From Thermoanaerobaculales bacterium (lineage in GTDB: Bacteria > Acidobacteriota > Thermoanaerobaculia > Thermoanaerobaculales > Sulfomarinibacteraceae): DNA of 64,000 nt. Both the position numbers and the translations under genes were made by a program. Each line of letters starts with the position of its first letter. The stretch's first letter is position 1. A model generated the notes under the pieces. The model was given only the letters and a program-made list of their open reading frames with translations, did no database searches and was not told the origin of the DNA. Shown here piece after piece: positions 47,143-54,630 of the stretch. The DNA is taken from contig DAOPQC010000001.1 of NCBI GenBank assembly GCA_035358815.1, positions 766,507 through 830,506 on the forward strand, given 5' to 3'.

Positions 47143-47233
47143 CCGCGGACAACGTCCCCGCCACGGAGACGGAGGCGGGCAGCCTGCTCCGCCCTGCGGA
47201 CCGCGTCATGACGAGGGGCGGCGGCGACGGCGC

Positions 47234-49747
47234 TCAGAGCGCGACGCCGCCCGCCCAGCGGTTGCCCCACCACAGCGCGAGCGGCCGCAGGCAGGGGAAG
47301 AGGAGCTCGGCCGGGGTCCGCACCCGGCCGCGGGCGAGGCCGCCGAGCAGGGTGCGCCAGACGCCCGGCTTGAGCATGTCCCGGGCGGCGTCCCACAGCG
47401 AGTAGCGCATTCCGAGCGAGCGCCAGCCCCAGCCCTCGCTGCGGCAGCGCCGGGTCAGCGACCTCAGGTCATAGGCGTGGGTGTGGTGGACCGTGGCGTC
47501 GGGGCGGTCGACGATCCGGAGGCCGGCGTCGACCGCCTCGCGCTGCCACTTCTTGTCCTCCATGATCGCCGCCCAGCCGAAGTTGTGGCGCTCCCAGGCC
47601 GATCGGCGCAGCGCGCAGTTGACGGTCGAGAACCCGATGCCCTGGTAGGCGTCGAGCCAGCGCGCGGTCTCGCGGGTGAAGTAGAAGCGGTCGCCGCACG
47701 ACTCCCAGAAGAAGCGCCGGCCGACCTCCGGGACCTCGCGGATGCCGCCCTGCACGGCCGCGATCGAGCCGTCGCCGGAGAGCAGCGGCTCGACCAGCCG
47801 GCGCAGCCACTCGGCGTCGGCCGGCACCGCGTCCTGGTTGAGGAAGGCCAGCACCTCGCCGCGGGCGTGGCGCGCCGCCAGGTCGCGGGTCTGGCCGTGG
47901 TTGAAGCGGCTGCGGTCGATGCGCAGGACCCTGGCGCCGTGGCGGCGCATGGCCTCGAGGTCGGCGGCGGCGGAGCCGGAGTCGACGCAGACCAGCTCGA
48001 ACGAGGGGCAGCCGCGCTGCGCCGCGATCGCGTCCAGGCAGCGGGCGAGGTCGGCGCCGCCGTCGAGGGTCGGGATCAGGACCGAGACCTGCGGCGGCGC
48101 GGCCGCGGCGTCCCCCGGCGGCTCGATCGCCTCGACCACCTCCGGCGTGGCGGCGCGGTGCCGCGGCTGGGCGCCGGCGAGCAGCTCCCGCCAGCAGGCG
48201 AGGAGCCGATCGGCGACCAGGCCCCAGTCGTAGCGCTCGCGGGCGAGGCCCACGGCCTCGGCGGCGAGTCGGTCGGCCAGCCGATCGTCGGCCAGCACCT
48301 GCTCGACCGCGGCGGCGAAGTCGACCGCCGAGTCGGCGATCAGCAGGTGGCGGCCGGGCTCGGCCTCGATGCCCTCGGCGCCGAGGGTGGTCGACACCAC
48401 CGGGATGCCGGCGGCGAAGGCCTCGAGGATCTTGAGCCGGGTCCCCGAGCCGGCCCGGATCGGCGCCACCATCACCCGGTGGCCGTGGTAGGCGGGCCGC
48501 AGGTCGTCGACCTCGCCGACCACGGTGATGCCGTCGCGGCCGTCGAGCGCGGTGACCCGCTCCGGCGGGTTGGCGCCGACCACGGAGAGGCGCGCACCGG
48601 GGCGCCGCAGCCGGAGCAGCGGCCAGACATCGGCGACGAAGTAGTCGAGGGCGTCGACGTTGGGGAGGTTCTGGAAGTTGCCGACGTAGAGCACGTCCCG
48701 GCGCGGGGCCAGCCCACCGGGCGGCGCGTAGGCGTTGCAGTCGACGCCGTTCGGCACCACCCGGATCCGGCGCGCGCCGTCGGGCAGGTGGCGGGCCAGG
48801 AAGCGGGCGTCGTCCTGCGACATGGCGTGGACCTGGCTCGCGGCGCGGTCGCAGGCGAGCTCATGGCGCATCAGCCGGCGCAGGTCGTGGCGGGAGGTCC
48901 CGTAGGCGCGGCTCTCCGGGAAGCGCTGCCGGAAGCCGAGCCGCTGCCGGCGGGCGAAGGAGCGGAAGGCGATGTCGTGCTCGGTCAGGATCACCGGCAC
49001 CCCGTCGGGGACCGCCGCGGCGTGCTGGCCGAGCTCGGTGTACTCGAGCTGGACGAGGTCGATGCGGTGACCGAGCACCAGGTCGCGGATCTTCGAGGCC
49101 GCGATGTCCGAGGCGAACAGCTGGGCGCTCGGCGGCTGCAGGCCGAGCCGGTCCGGCCTGAGCTGGGGCCGCCAGCGGTGGAAGTCGACCCGGGCGCAGA
49201 ACGGCTCGAGGGCGGCGCGCTGGGCGGCGTCCTCGCCCTGCTGGCTGAAGATCAGCAGGTGGAGCCGGGAGCGCTCGCCGAGCCGGCGGACCAGGTTGTA
49301 GAGGCGGACGGCGCCGCCGTGGTGGGGCGGGAAGATCGAGTAGGGGGTGACGAGCAGCACCCGCGGCCGCAGCTCGGGGTCGGGCGCCGGCGGCAGCGGG
49401 GGCGGGTCCGGGATCGCGGCCGGCTCGGCGCGCCGCGCCGCCCGCAGCCGGGCCAGCGCCGCCCACGCCACCAGCCACGCCCGCGCGAGCGCGCCCGGCA
49501 GCGCGCCGATCGCGGCGAGCGGCAGCGCCAGGATCGCGCGCACGACCCGCCACAGCAGCCACAGCGGCCACACCGGCGAGCGCCGGACCGCGTCGAGCTG
49601 GTTCTTGGCGTGGCGCCACTCGCCGTAGTAGCCGTCGCGCTCGAAGGTCAGGCGCTCGATCCGGGCCTCGAAGTCGGCCTCCCGCGCCCGCAGCCGCTCC
49701 AGCTCGCGCTGAACTTCAGGCCCCGGTGGTTCGACTTGCCTCTGCAT
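47234..49747 (-). CDS. Bifunctional GT4-GT2 glycosyltransferase with coiled-coil N-terminus
   Basis: The 837-residue protein starts with a coiled coil (VQRELERLRAREADFEARIE, residues ~12-32). A hydrophobic stretch (~60-95) and a GT4 half (~125-520) follow, with VLLVTPYSIFPPHHGGAVRLYNL and GSGTRLKILEAFAAGIPVVSTTLGAEGIEAEPG. A GT2 half comes next (~551-800), with VSVLIPTLDGGADLARCLDAI, CVDSGSAAADLEAMRRHGARVLRI and HARGEVLAFLNQDAVPADAEW (NQD metal motif). It is paralogous to the 42211 protein. ATG 49747 is chosen because it aligns exactly with the start of the decayed copy at 54495; an in-frame GTG 49783 (preceded by a CATAAT box 9 nt upstream) is the alternative. Function: sugar transfer to the surface glycan. 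Confidence 0.84.
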   Translation of the reverse strand: MQRQVEPPGPEVQRELERLRAREADFEARIERLTFERDGYYGEWRHAKNQLDAVRRSPVWPLWLLWRVVRAILALPLAAIGALPGALARAWLVAWAALARLRAARRAEPAAIPDPPPLPPAPDPELRPRVLLVTPYSIFPPHHGGAVRLYNLVRRLGERSRLHLLIFSQQGEDAAQRAALEPFCARVDFHRWRPQLRPDRLGLQPPSAQLFASDIAASKIRDLVLGHRIDLVQLEYTELGQHAAAVPDGVPVILTEHDIAFRSFARRQRLGFRQRFPESRAYGTSRHDLRRLMRHELACDRAASQVHAMSQDDARFLARHLPDGARRIRVVPNGVDCNAYAPPGGLAPRRDVLYVGNFQNLPNVDALDYFVADVWPLLRLRRPGARLSVVGANPPERVTALDGRDGITVVGEVDDLRPAYHGHRVMVAPIRAGSGTRLKILEAFAAGIPVVSTTLGAEGIEAEPGRHLLIADSAVDFAAAVEQVLADDRLADRLAAEAVGLARERYDWGLVADRLLACWRELLAGAQPRHRAATPEVVEAIEPPGDAAAAPPQVSVLIPTLDGGADLARCLDAIAAQRGCPSFELVCVDSGSAAADLEAMRRHGARVLRIDRSRFNHGQTRDLAARHARGEVLAFLNQDAVPADAEWLRRLVEPLLSGDGSIAAVQGGIREVPEVGRRFFWESCGDRFYFTRETARWLDAYQGIGFSTVNCALRRSAWERHNFGWAAIMEDKKWQREAVDAGLRIVDRPDATVHHTHAYDLRSLTRRCRSEGWGWRSLGMRYSLWDAARDMLKPGVWRTLLGGLARGRVRTPAELLFPCLRPLALWWGNRWAGGVAL

Positions 49748-49835
49748 CGTCCGGGATCTGCCGCGCCAGTGGATTCGCGGCACCCGGGTGTCATTATGGC
49801 TCACGATGACGGCCGGGGCGAGCGCGATGGGCCGG

Positions 49836-49844
49836 TGATAGACT
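49836..49844 (+). promoter_or_regulatory. Extended -10 TGA-TAGACT upstream of an AlkP-superfamily lipoprotein gene
   Basis: TAGACT is preceded by TGA. A start near 49851 would give a leader of about 75 nt before ATG 49927, which has its own GAGGT site. Confidence 0.4.
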
Positions 49845-49926
49845 CCAGATCACTGCGTCCCGTGCGGCGTCGTGTCCTGCTCGGCGCAGCTCGATCGACA
49901 CCGTGACCGATCACGAGGTATTGCGT

Positions 49927-51336
49927 ATGCTCAGGGCTCGAACGGTGGGGCAGTCAGTTGCCGCGGCCTGCTGTGTGCTCGCTCTCGGCGGGTGCTCGCG
50001 CGGCACGTCGGCCTCCCTCTCGTTTCCCGATGCGCCCGTGATCATCATCGACATTGACACTCTCCGTGCGGACCACCTTGGCTGCTACGGCTATGAACGA
50101 CCAACAAGCCCGAACATTGACGAGTGGTCGCGCGAGGCCATCCGCTTCGAGTGGGCCTTCGCTCAGGGCCCCAACACTCCCCCTTCACAGTCATCGATCC
50201 TCACCGGGCTGTACCCATCGATCCACGGCCGACTTCGCAAGGAGCAGCTGCTCCGAAACGACGTGCTGACCCTGGCCGAACTGATGTCAGAGCAGGGATA
50301 CGCCACCGCTGCCTTTGTCGATGGCGGCAACATGTCGGCGACCTTCGGCATGGGGCAGGGGTTCGACCTCTACGACGATGCCGGCGGCGGGGTCGAAGCG
50401 TTCGGGGCGAAGGCCGCGGACTGGCTCCGCGACCACTCGGAGGGGAGATTCCTGCTCCTGCTGCACACCTTCGACGTCCACTCTCCCTACGACGTCTCGC
50501 CCGAACCGTTCAACTCGGCGTTCCGCGACGAGGTCGAGCTCCCGTCCCAGTCGTTTCGTTCGAACATGTCCGAGTACATGCACGCTCGGCGGGTGTCCCG
50601 GAACACGAAGACCCCCTTTCGGCTCACGCCGGTGGAGGTTGACTACGCCCGTGCCTTCTACGACGGGGGCATCCTCCACGTCGACGACTGGTTCGGGCGG
50701 TTGTGGAGGGTGCTGCGCGGCCTCGGGCTCGATGAGCGCGCGATCGTGGTTGTCATCTCCGACCACGGCGACGAGTTCGAGGAGCACGACTCCGTGTTTC
50801 ACGAACGAATCTACGCCACGATTACCCATGTGCCGCTCCTGATCCGTCTTCCCGGCGGCGTTGCGGCGCGGTCGGTCGGGGAGGCTGTCGAGACAATCGA
50901 CATGCTGCCCACGCTGCTCGACCTGACCGACGTCGCGGTCCCGCGGTTCCTGCACGGGCGCAGTCTCGTGCCCTTCCTCACCGGCGATGACACCTGGGTT
51001 GAGTCTGCGATGAGTGAGTCGCGATTCTATGGAGGCCGGCTCGCGGTGGCAGATCACACGTTCAGGCTGGTGTTCTCGCGTCGCGACGGAATGATGGAGC
51101 TGTACCGCTATCGCGAGGATCCGCTGGAGCAGCATGACCTCTTCTCGGCCCATGGCTCGGAGGCCCGTCGGCTGTTGGACACGCTCAAGCGATGGGAGTT
51201 TACCGTGACGGCCGGCGCCACGTCAGCGCCGACGGTCGACCAGATTGACGACCGGACCTTCCAGCAGCTCGAAGCCCTCGGCTATGTCGAGCACGCGGCT
51301 GAGGGTGCGCCCGCCGTGCCCTCTGATGATGAATGA
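49927..51336 (+). CDS. AlkP-superfamily 'sulfatase' lipoprotein
   Basis: The 469-residue protein has a lipoprotein signal (AACCVLALGGC, Cys near 23). A catalytic domain follows: VIIIDIDTLRADHLGCYGYERPTSPNID with metal Asp residues, FAQGPNTPPSQSSILTGLYPS at the nucleophile position (T-P-P-S-Q), HTFDVHSPYDV, and VISDHGDEFEEHDS (metal Asp-His). The C-terminal part has LYRYREDPLEQHDL and LEALGYVE followed by a short acidic tail. ATG 49927 is preferred over a GTG at 49903 because of GAGGT 7 nt before it and the signal peptide. The R of the sulfatase signature is absent. It is very similar to the protein at 57372. It is expected in the periplasm or on the outer surface, acting on an ester of sulfate or phosphate. 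Confidence 0.84.
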   Translation: MLRARTVGQSVAAACCVLALGGCSRGTSASLSFPDAPVIIIDIDTLRADHLGCYGYERPTSPNIDEWSREAIRFEWAFAQGPNTPPSQSSILTGLYPSIHGRLRKEQLLRNDVLTLAELMSEQGYATAAFVDGGNMSATFGMGQGFDLYDDAGGGVEAFGAKAADWLRDHSEGRFLLLLHTFDVHSPYDVSPEPFNSAFRDEVELPSQSFRSNMSEYMHARRVSRNTKTPFRLTPVEVDYARAFYDGGILHVDDWFGRLWRVLRGLGLDERAIVVVISDHGDEFEEHDSVFHERIYATITHVPLLIRLPGGVAARSVGEAVETIDMLPTLLDLTDVAVPRFLHGRSLVPFLTGDDTWVESAMSESRFYGGRLAVADHTFRLVFSRRDGMMELYRYREDPLEQHDLFSAHGSEARRLLDTLKRWEFTVTAGATSAPTVDQIDDRTFQQLEALGYVEHAAEGAPAVPSDDE

Positions 51337-51422
51337 CCTCCTCCCCACGGGAGCATTCATTGCTTGTCGCTAGACTCGGCCACTCAGACAGAACCGGTCC
51401 TGACCAGCGATGAAACCGCGCT

Positions 51423-51635
51423 AGTGTGGTGCGTCAAGTGTTTTCACCGATATGTGGAGTCGTTCGTTCTCGATATTCTGGAGGGACGAACGATGTGAGT
51501 TGCGCCCTCGATCACGCTGACCGGAGCCAGTCGGGGCCAGCTGGAGAGGTATGCCCCGGGGCTACAAGACATCGGCAAGGTCACGCGCGCACGACGCACC
51601 CTCGACTAGGCCACGTCTGTTTGACGCGCTACACT
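51423..51635. repeat. Imperfect inverted-repeat pair spanning ~213 bp (MITE-like candidate)
   Basis: AGTGTGGTGCGTCAA (51423-51437) matches the reverse complement of TTGACGCGCTACACT (51621-51635) at 13 of 15 positions. The enclosed 183 bp has no clear gene. It is just left of a transposase-like remnant. It could be the ends of a small non-autonomous element. Confidence 0.4.
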
Positions 51636-51661
51636 CCGTGGTAGTCCGCAACCCCCTGTAG

Positions 51662-52067
51662 ATCAAGCGCGACGAGGAGAAGCGCCGGCAGGTCATCAGG
51701 CGCCTCGAGGCCGAGCTGGCGAGCCTTCCGGATGGTGAAGACCACGTCGAGGCGGTGTGCCGGCTGGTGGCGCACCCGACGCTGGGTCGGTATCTGAAGC
51801 AGGCAGCCAAGGGGGTGGGCTCTGCTGGTTGGCCCTGCTGCTGGTCGCACCGTCGAGGTCACCTGCCGACGAAGCTGGAGGTCGGTGCGTCAGGTGATGG
51901 ACCGCGTGTACCGAGGGACCTTCGAGAACGCCGCCGGCCGCTTCGTCCAGTGCACCGAACCGACGCAGCTCCACCGTCAGTCCGTGATGGCGCTCGAGAT
52001 TACCCTGCCGGCTCGCCTCGAAGCTATCTCACTCAATCCTCAACAGAAACCAAAGCCGGCCGCGTAG
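51662..52067 (+). pseudogene. Remnant resembling an IS-family transposase (IS1634/IS4-like)
   Basis: From 51662 one frame reads IKRDEEKRRQVIRRLEAELA and continues through AVCRLVAHPTLGRYLKQ. This resembles the region of IS1634/IS4-type transposases that ends the first domain, and it is preceded directly by an in-frame TAG. After about 150 nt it loses sense. A second fragment (51885-52067) reads FVQCTEPTQLHRQSVMALEI and LPARLEAI, reminiscent of the C-terminal end of the same kind of protein, but in a frame that does not join the first. The middle of the gene, including most catalytic residues, is missing. The family name is a guess by pattern. Confidence 0.45.
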
Positions 52068-52189
52068 AGCAACACCTTCCTGAAGCGCCAATCCTTGTGT
52101 AACTACGCCAAATCCGCGAGAATCGCTGAACTGGCAGCATTGTCTACGAATTGAATCACACCCGCATGTCTGTGCTTGTGGAACGCGGG

Positions 52190-52198
52190 TGATACTAT
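52190..52198 (+). promoter_or_regulatory. Extended -10 TGA-TACTAT before the secreted glycosidase-like gene
   Basis: TACTAT (52193-52198) is preceded by TGA. A start about 7 nt later would leave a leader of roughly 90 nt before ATG 52297 with its GAGGAGG site. Confidence 0.4.
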
Positions 52199-52296
52199 CG
52201 CAGAAGGCGGTCGACCTCCGGGAGAGGCCGGGGGACGCGCGGATCGTGTGCCTCCGGACCCGGCGGCCTGGCACTAACCGGAAGAGGAGGACCAGA

Positions 52297-54096
52297 ATGA
52301 TGCGAGCCCGACGATCCCAAACGCACGACCCCGCTCACTCCCCTGGGGGCCGAACCTGGAGGCGAGCCGCCTGCCTGGTCGCGGTCCAGGCGACGCTGCT
52401 CGCCTTCCCCGCCGGTGCCGAGCCCAGCGGCGATCTCCAGGCCATCCCCAACCCCTGCACCAACCTCCCGGGCCAGGACTACTGCACTCCGCTCCTGCAG
52501 TGGTACACCTCGGGCCTGCGGACGGACACCCCAAAAGTCCAGGTGCGGCTGGGTGACGTCAGGGTCGTGTGCGGCAACGGAAACACCTTGGGGAGCCACC
52601 AGCTGGCGGGCATCCACGTCAAGAAGGCGGGCAAGCTCTTTTCCCTCTGGGCCACCTCGGATTGCAGCGACTTCCCCTTCGTGAAGATCCTGCTCGACGA
52701 GGAGCTGGTCCGCAACAATGAGCCCCAGGGCCGGATCTGGGCAACGCCCAACCCCTGCGTGATCCCGGACGGCGAGCCCGGCTGCAAGCCGCTCATCGAA
52801 TGGGACAGCCTCAATCTCTCATACCCCAAAGTGGTGGTCGCCGTGAACGGCACCAAGCTCACCTGCCAAAACGCCAACGTTTACGGCAGCCACCAGATCG
52901 TCGGCTTCCACGTGGGCACCGTCGCCAAGACCTTCACCCTCCACGAGGCGGACAACTGCCAAAACTGGGTCCCGACCCCACTGGCCACGGTGGTGGCGAC
53001 GAGCCACCCCGCGGGGACACCCGTCTGCTCGCTCGACGACCAGGCGCTCGCCGGCTCGGTTGCCCCCGACTTCTTCGGGATCATCGAGAACCACAAGGGC
53101 TTCCCGGGCGGCGGCCCGATCGACGTGATCGCCGACCTGCTCGACGACGCCCAAGTCCATTACCTGCGGCGCACGCTCCGGTGGAATGTCGTCCAGCCGG
53201 TCATGCCGGAACCGGGCGGCGGTGGCGACTTCGACTGGAGCTTCTACGACAACTTCCTGGGCAACTTCACCGCCGTGGGCATCGAGCCCTGGATCACCCT
53301 CTCCCACACCCCTGCCTGGGCGGTGGATCCCGAGGTCGAGTGCGGCGCGGTGGGAAATGAATGCTGGCGCTACCCGGGGAACGACGTCGACTGGCGGACC
53401 TTCGTGCGCGAGGCGGTCGGGCGCTACGGCCCTGGCACTTCCTACGACGTCCACAACTGGGAGGTGTGGCAGGAGCCGGACTACAACTTCAACGGCAGCC
53501 CCGACGAGTACGTCGATCTCCTCAACGCCGCCTACGAGGAGATCAAGGACCTCGAGGTGACCATGGGGCCGATGACCGTGTGGGCCCCCAACACCTGCTT
53601 CCACCCGGACAATCCCGACCGTAGGGAGCGGTTCCACGCCATCGCCGACCCGGTGCTGGCCGACGGTTACTTCGACGGCTTCGCGGTCCACACCTTCCAC
53701 CGCGAGAGCTACCAGAACCGCTACGCCGTCGAGTACACCCGCCACCTGCTCGACAGCAACGGTTTCACCTCGACGCCGCTGGCGGTGACGGCGGTTGGTC
53801 CGCCGGCCTGGAACGAGTGGACGGGCGAGCAGCAGGCGGTCCATCTGCGTGACGCCTACGTCTGCCTGGCCAACGCCGGCGCCTCGCAGGTGATGTGGTT
53901 CAACGCCACTGACACGGGCCCCCTGCGGTGCGACCCCGAGTGCGACCCCGAGGATCCGGATTGCGGAGAGGAGGGCGTCATGGAGATGATCTGCCTCGAC
54001 CCCTATGACCCGGATCCCTGGATCACCGACTTCGAGCCGGATGATTTCCTCTACCCCGTGGTTGACGAGATCGGCGCCTACGTCAACATCCCGTAG
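52297..54096 (+). CDS. Secreted glycoside-hydrolase-like protein with duplicated N-terminal domain
   Basis: The 599-residue protein has a signal peptide with an Arg-rich n-region (WRRAACLVAVQATLLAFPAGA). Two tandem ~90-residue domains follow (residues ~45-130 and ~145-230), each with N-P-C near its start, a second Cys and an L[IL].W, and later a PKV.V, a GSHQ..G.HV and K.F.L pattern. The remainder (~250-590) is a TIM-barrel-like clan A hydrolase. NWEVWQEPDYNFNGSPDEYVDL carries the proposed acid/base Glu, LSHTPAWAV marks a strand, and GFAVHTFHRE a later one. ATG 52297 has GAGGAGG 6 nt before it. It should act outside the cell on a polysaccharide. Family (GH39-like or other) is uncertain. Confidence 0.75.
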   Translation: MMRARRSQTHDPAHSPGGRTWRRAACLVAVQATLLAFPAGAEPSGDLQAIPNPCTNLPGQDYCTPLLQWYTSGLRTDTPKVQVRLGDVRVVCGNGNTLGSHQLAGIHVKKAGKLFSLWATSDCSDFPFVKILLDEELVRNNEPQGRIWATPNPCVIPDGEPGCKPLIEWDSLNLSYPKVVVAVNGTKLTCQNANVYGSHQIVGFHVGTVAKTFTLHEADNCQNWVPTPLATVVATSHPAGTPVCSLDDQALAGSVAPDFFGIIENHKGFPGGGPIDVIADLLDDAQVHYLRRTLRWNVVQPVMPEPGGGGDFDWSFYDNFLGNFTAVGIEPWITLSHTPAWAVDPEVECGAVGNECWRYPGNDVDWRTFVREAVGRYGPGTSYDVHNWEVWQEPDYNFNGSPDEYVDLLNAAYEEIKDLEVTMGPMTVWAPNTCFHPDNPDRRERFHAIADPVLADGYFDGFAVHTFHRESYQNRYAVEYTRHLLDSNGFTSTPLAVTAVGPPAWNEWTGEQQAVHLRDAYVCLANAGASQVMWFNATDTGPLRCDPECDPEDPDCGEEGVMEMICLDPYDPDPWITDFEPDDFLYPVVDEIGAYVNIP

Positions 54097-54104
54097 GAGC
54101 CATG

Positions 54105-54135
54105 CCGGGGCGCCGGTCCTCGGCCGGCGCCCCGG
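54105..54135 (+). terminator. Strong GC hairpin after the glycosidase-like gene
   Basis: CCGGGGCGCCGG and CCGGCGCCCCGG form a perfect 12-bp stem around a 7-nt loop, 8 nt after the stop codon. It is followed by C-rich sequence rather than a T run, so it may end transcription inefficiently or protect the mRNA 3' end. Confidence 0.6.
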
Positions 54136-54359
54136 CAACCCCCCGTTTCCTTCCCCGGAGCGTCCATGATGGCTCGCCGGGAGGCCACTGATGGGGTTCA
54201 AGAGGTTGCGATTGGCATCGGAACTGCTGCGGCGCGCGGTGGAGCCGGACTTTCTCTGGAGTTACCCCGGTTGGGGGACAGGTTGACGCTTTCGCCGGCC
54301 GGTTGGAGGAGGGGCGACCTTTCGAAGTTGACGGGTGAGAGCTGGCCGAGGGCTGGCTG
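54136..54359. other. Gap without a convincing gene
   Basis: A short plus-strand frame from ATG 54191 (MGFKRLRLASELLRRAV and onward, 31 codons) resembles a decayed gene start, but nothing supports it. The remainder, up to the glycosyltransferase fragment, shows no recognisable element. Confidence 0.4.
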
Positions 54360-54495
54360 GCGCGACGCCACTCGCCGTGGTAGCCGGGTTCGAAGGTGAA
54401 CGTTCGATCCGCGCGTCATGATAGGCATGTTGCGTCCGCGGCCGACCCAGCTCGGCCCGAACGTTCTCTTCTCGTGCTTTCTGGAGTCTCGTCAT
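54360..54495 (-). pseudogene. Frameshifted fragment of a coiled-coil glycosyltransferase gene
   Basis: Read from ATG 54495 on the minus strand, the first 32 codons (MTRLQKAREENVRAELG through DARIER) align without gaps to the first 32 residues of the intact protein starting at 49747 (through EARIER). Next comes a 1-nt loss: one base later the other frame continues RFTFEPGYHGEWRRA against RLTFERDGYYGEWRHA of the intact gene. After that the similarity ends. The ancestor was therefore a paralogue of the 47234 gene, now reduced to about 136 bp. The remaining body was lost, perhaps by a deletion to the nearby terminator region. Confidence 0.7.
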
Positions 54496-54630
54496 CGAAT
54501 TCTGCCACGACCCCAATCTGCCGCACGGTTCAATGCGCGATACCCCTGCGCCGTTGTGGCGCGGCCGTCACGACCGACGTTGGATTGCGGTTCGCTCCCC
54601 GGGATGTGCTCTCTGCGGAGTTTGTCACGC

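Larger units (their letters stand above)
51337..52189. other. Gap of decayed DNA with transposase-like remnant and inverted repeat
   Basis: No intact gene is seen. The left part holds a pair of 15-nt imperfect inverted repeats (51423-51437 and 51621-51635). The right part holds two coding-like fragments (51662-52067) interrupted by stops. The base composition is visibly less GC-rich than in neighbouring genes. Confidence 0.6.

Noticed and set aside
42148..47405. Plus-strand open frames of 882 and 903 codons opposite the GT4-GT2 and head-GIN-like genes
   Set aside because: The translations are low-complexity and have no family motifs, while the minus-strand genes carry clear motifs. They are GC-skew artefacts.
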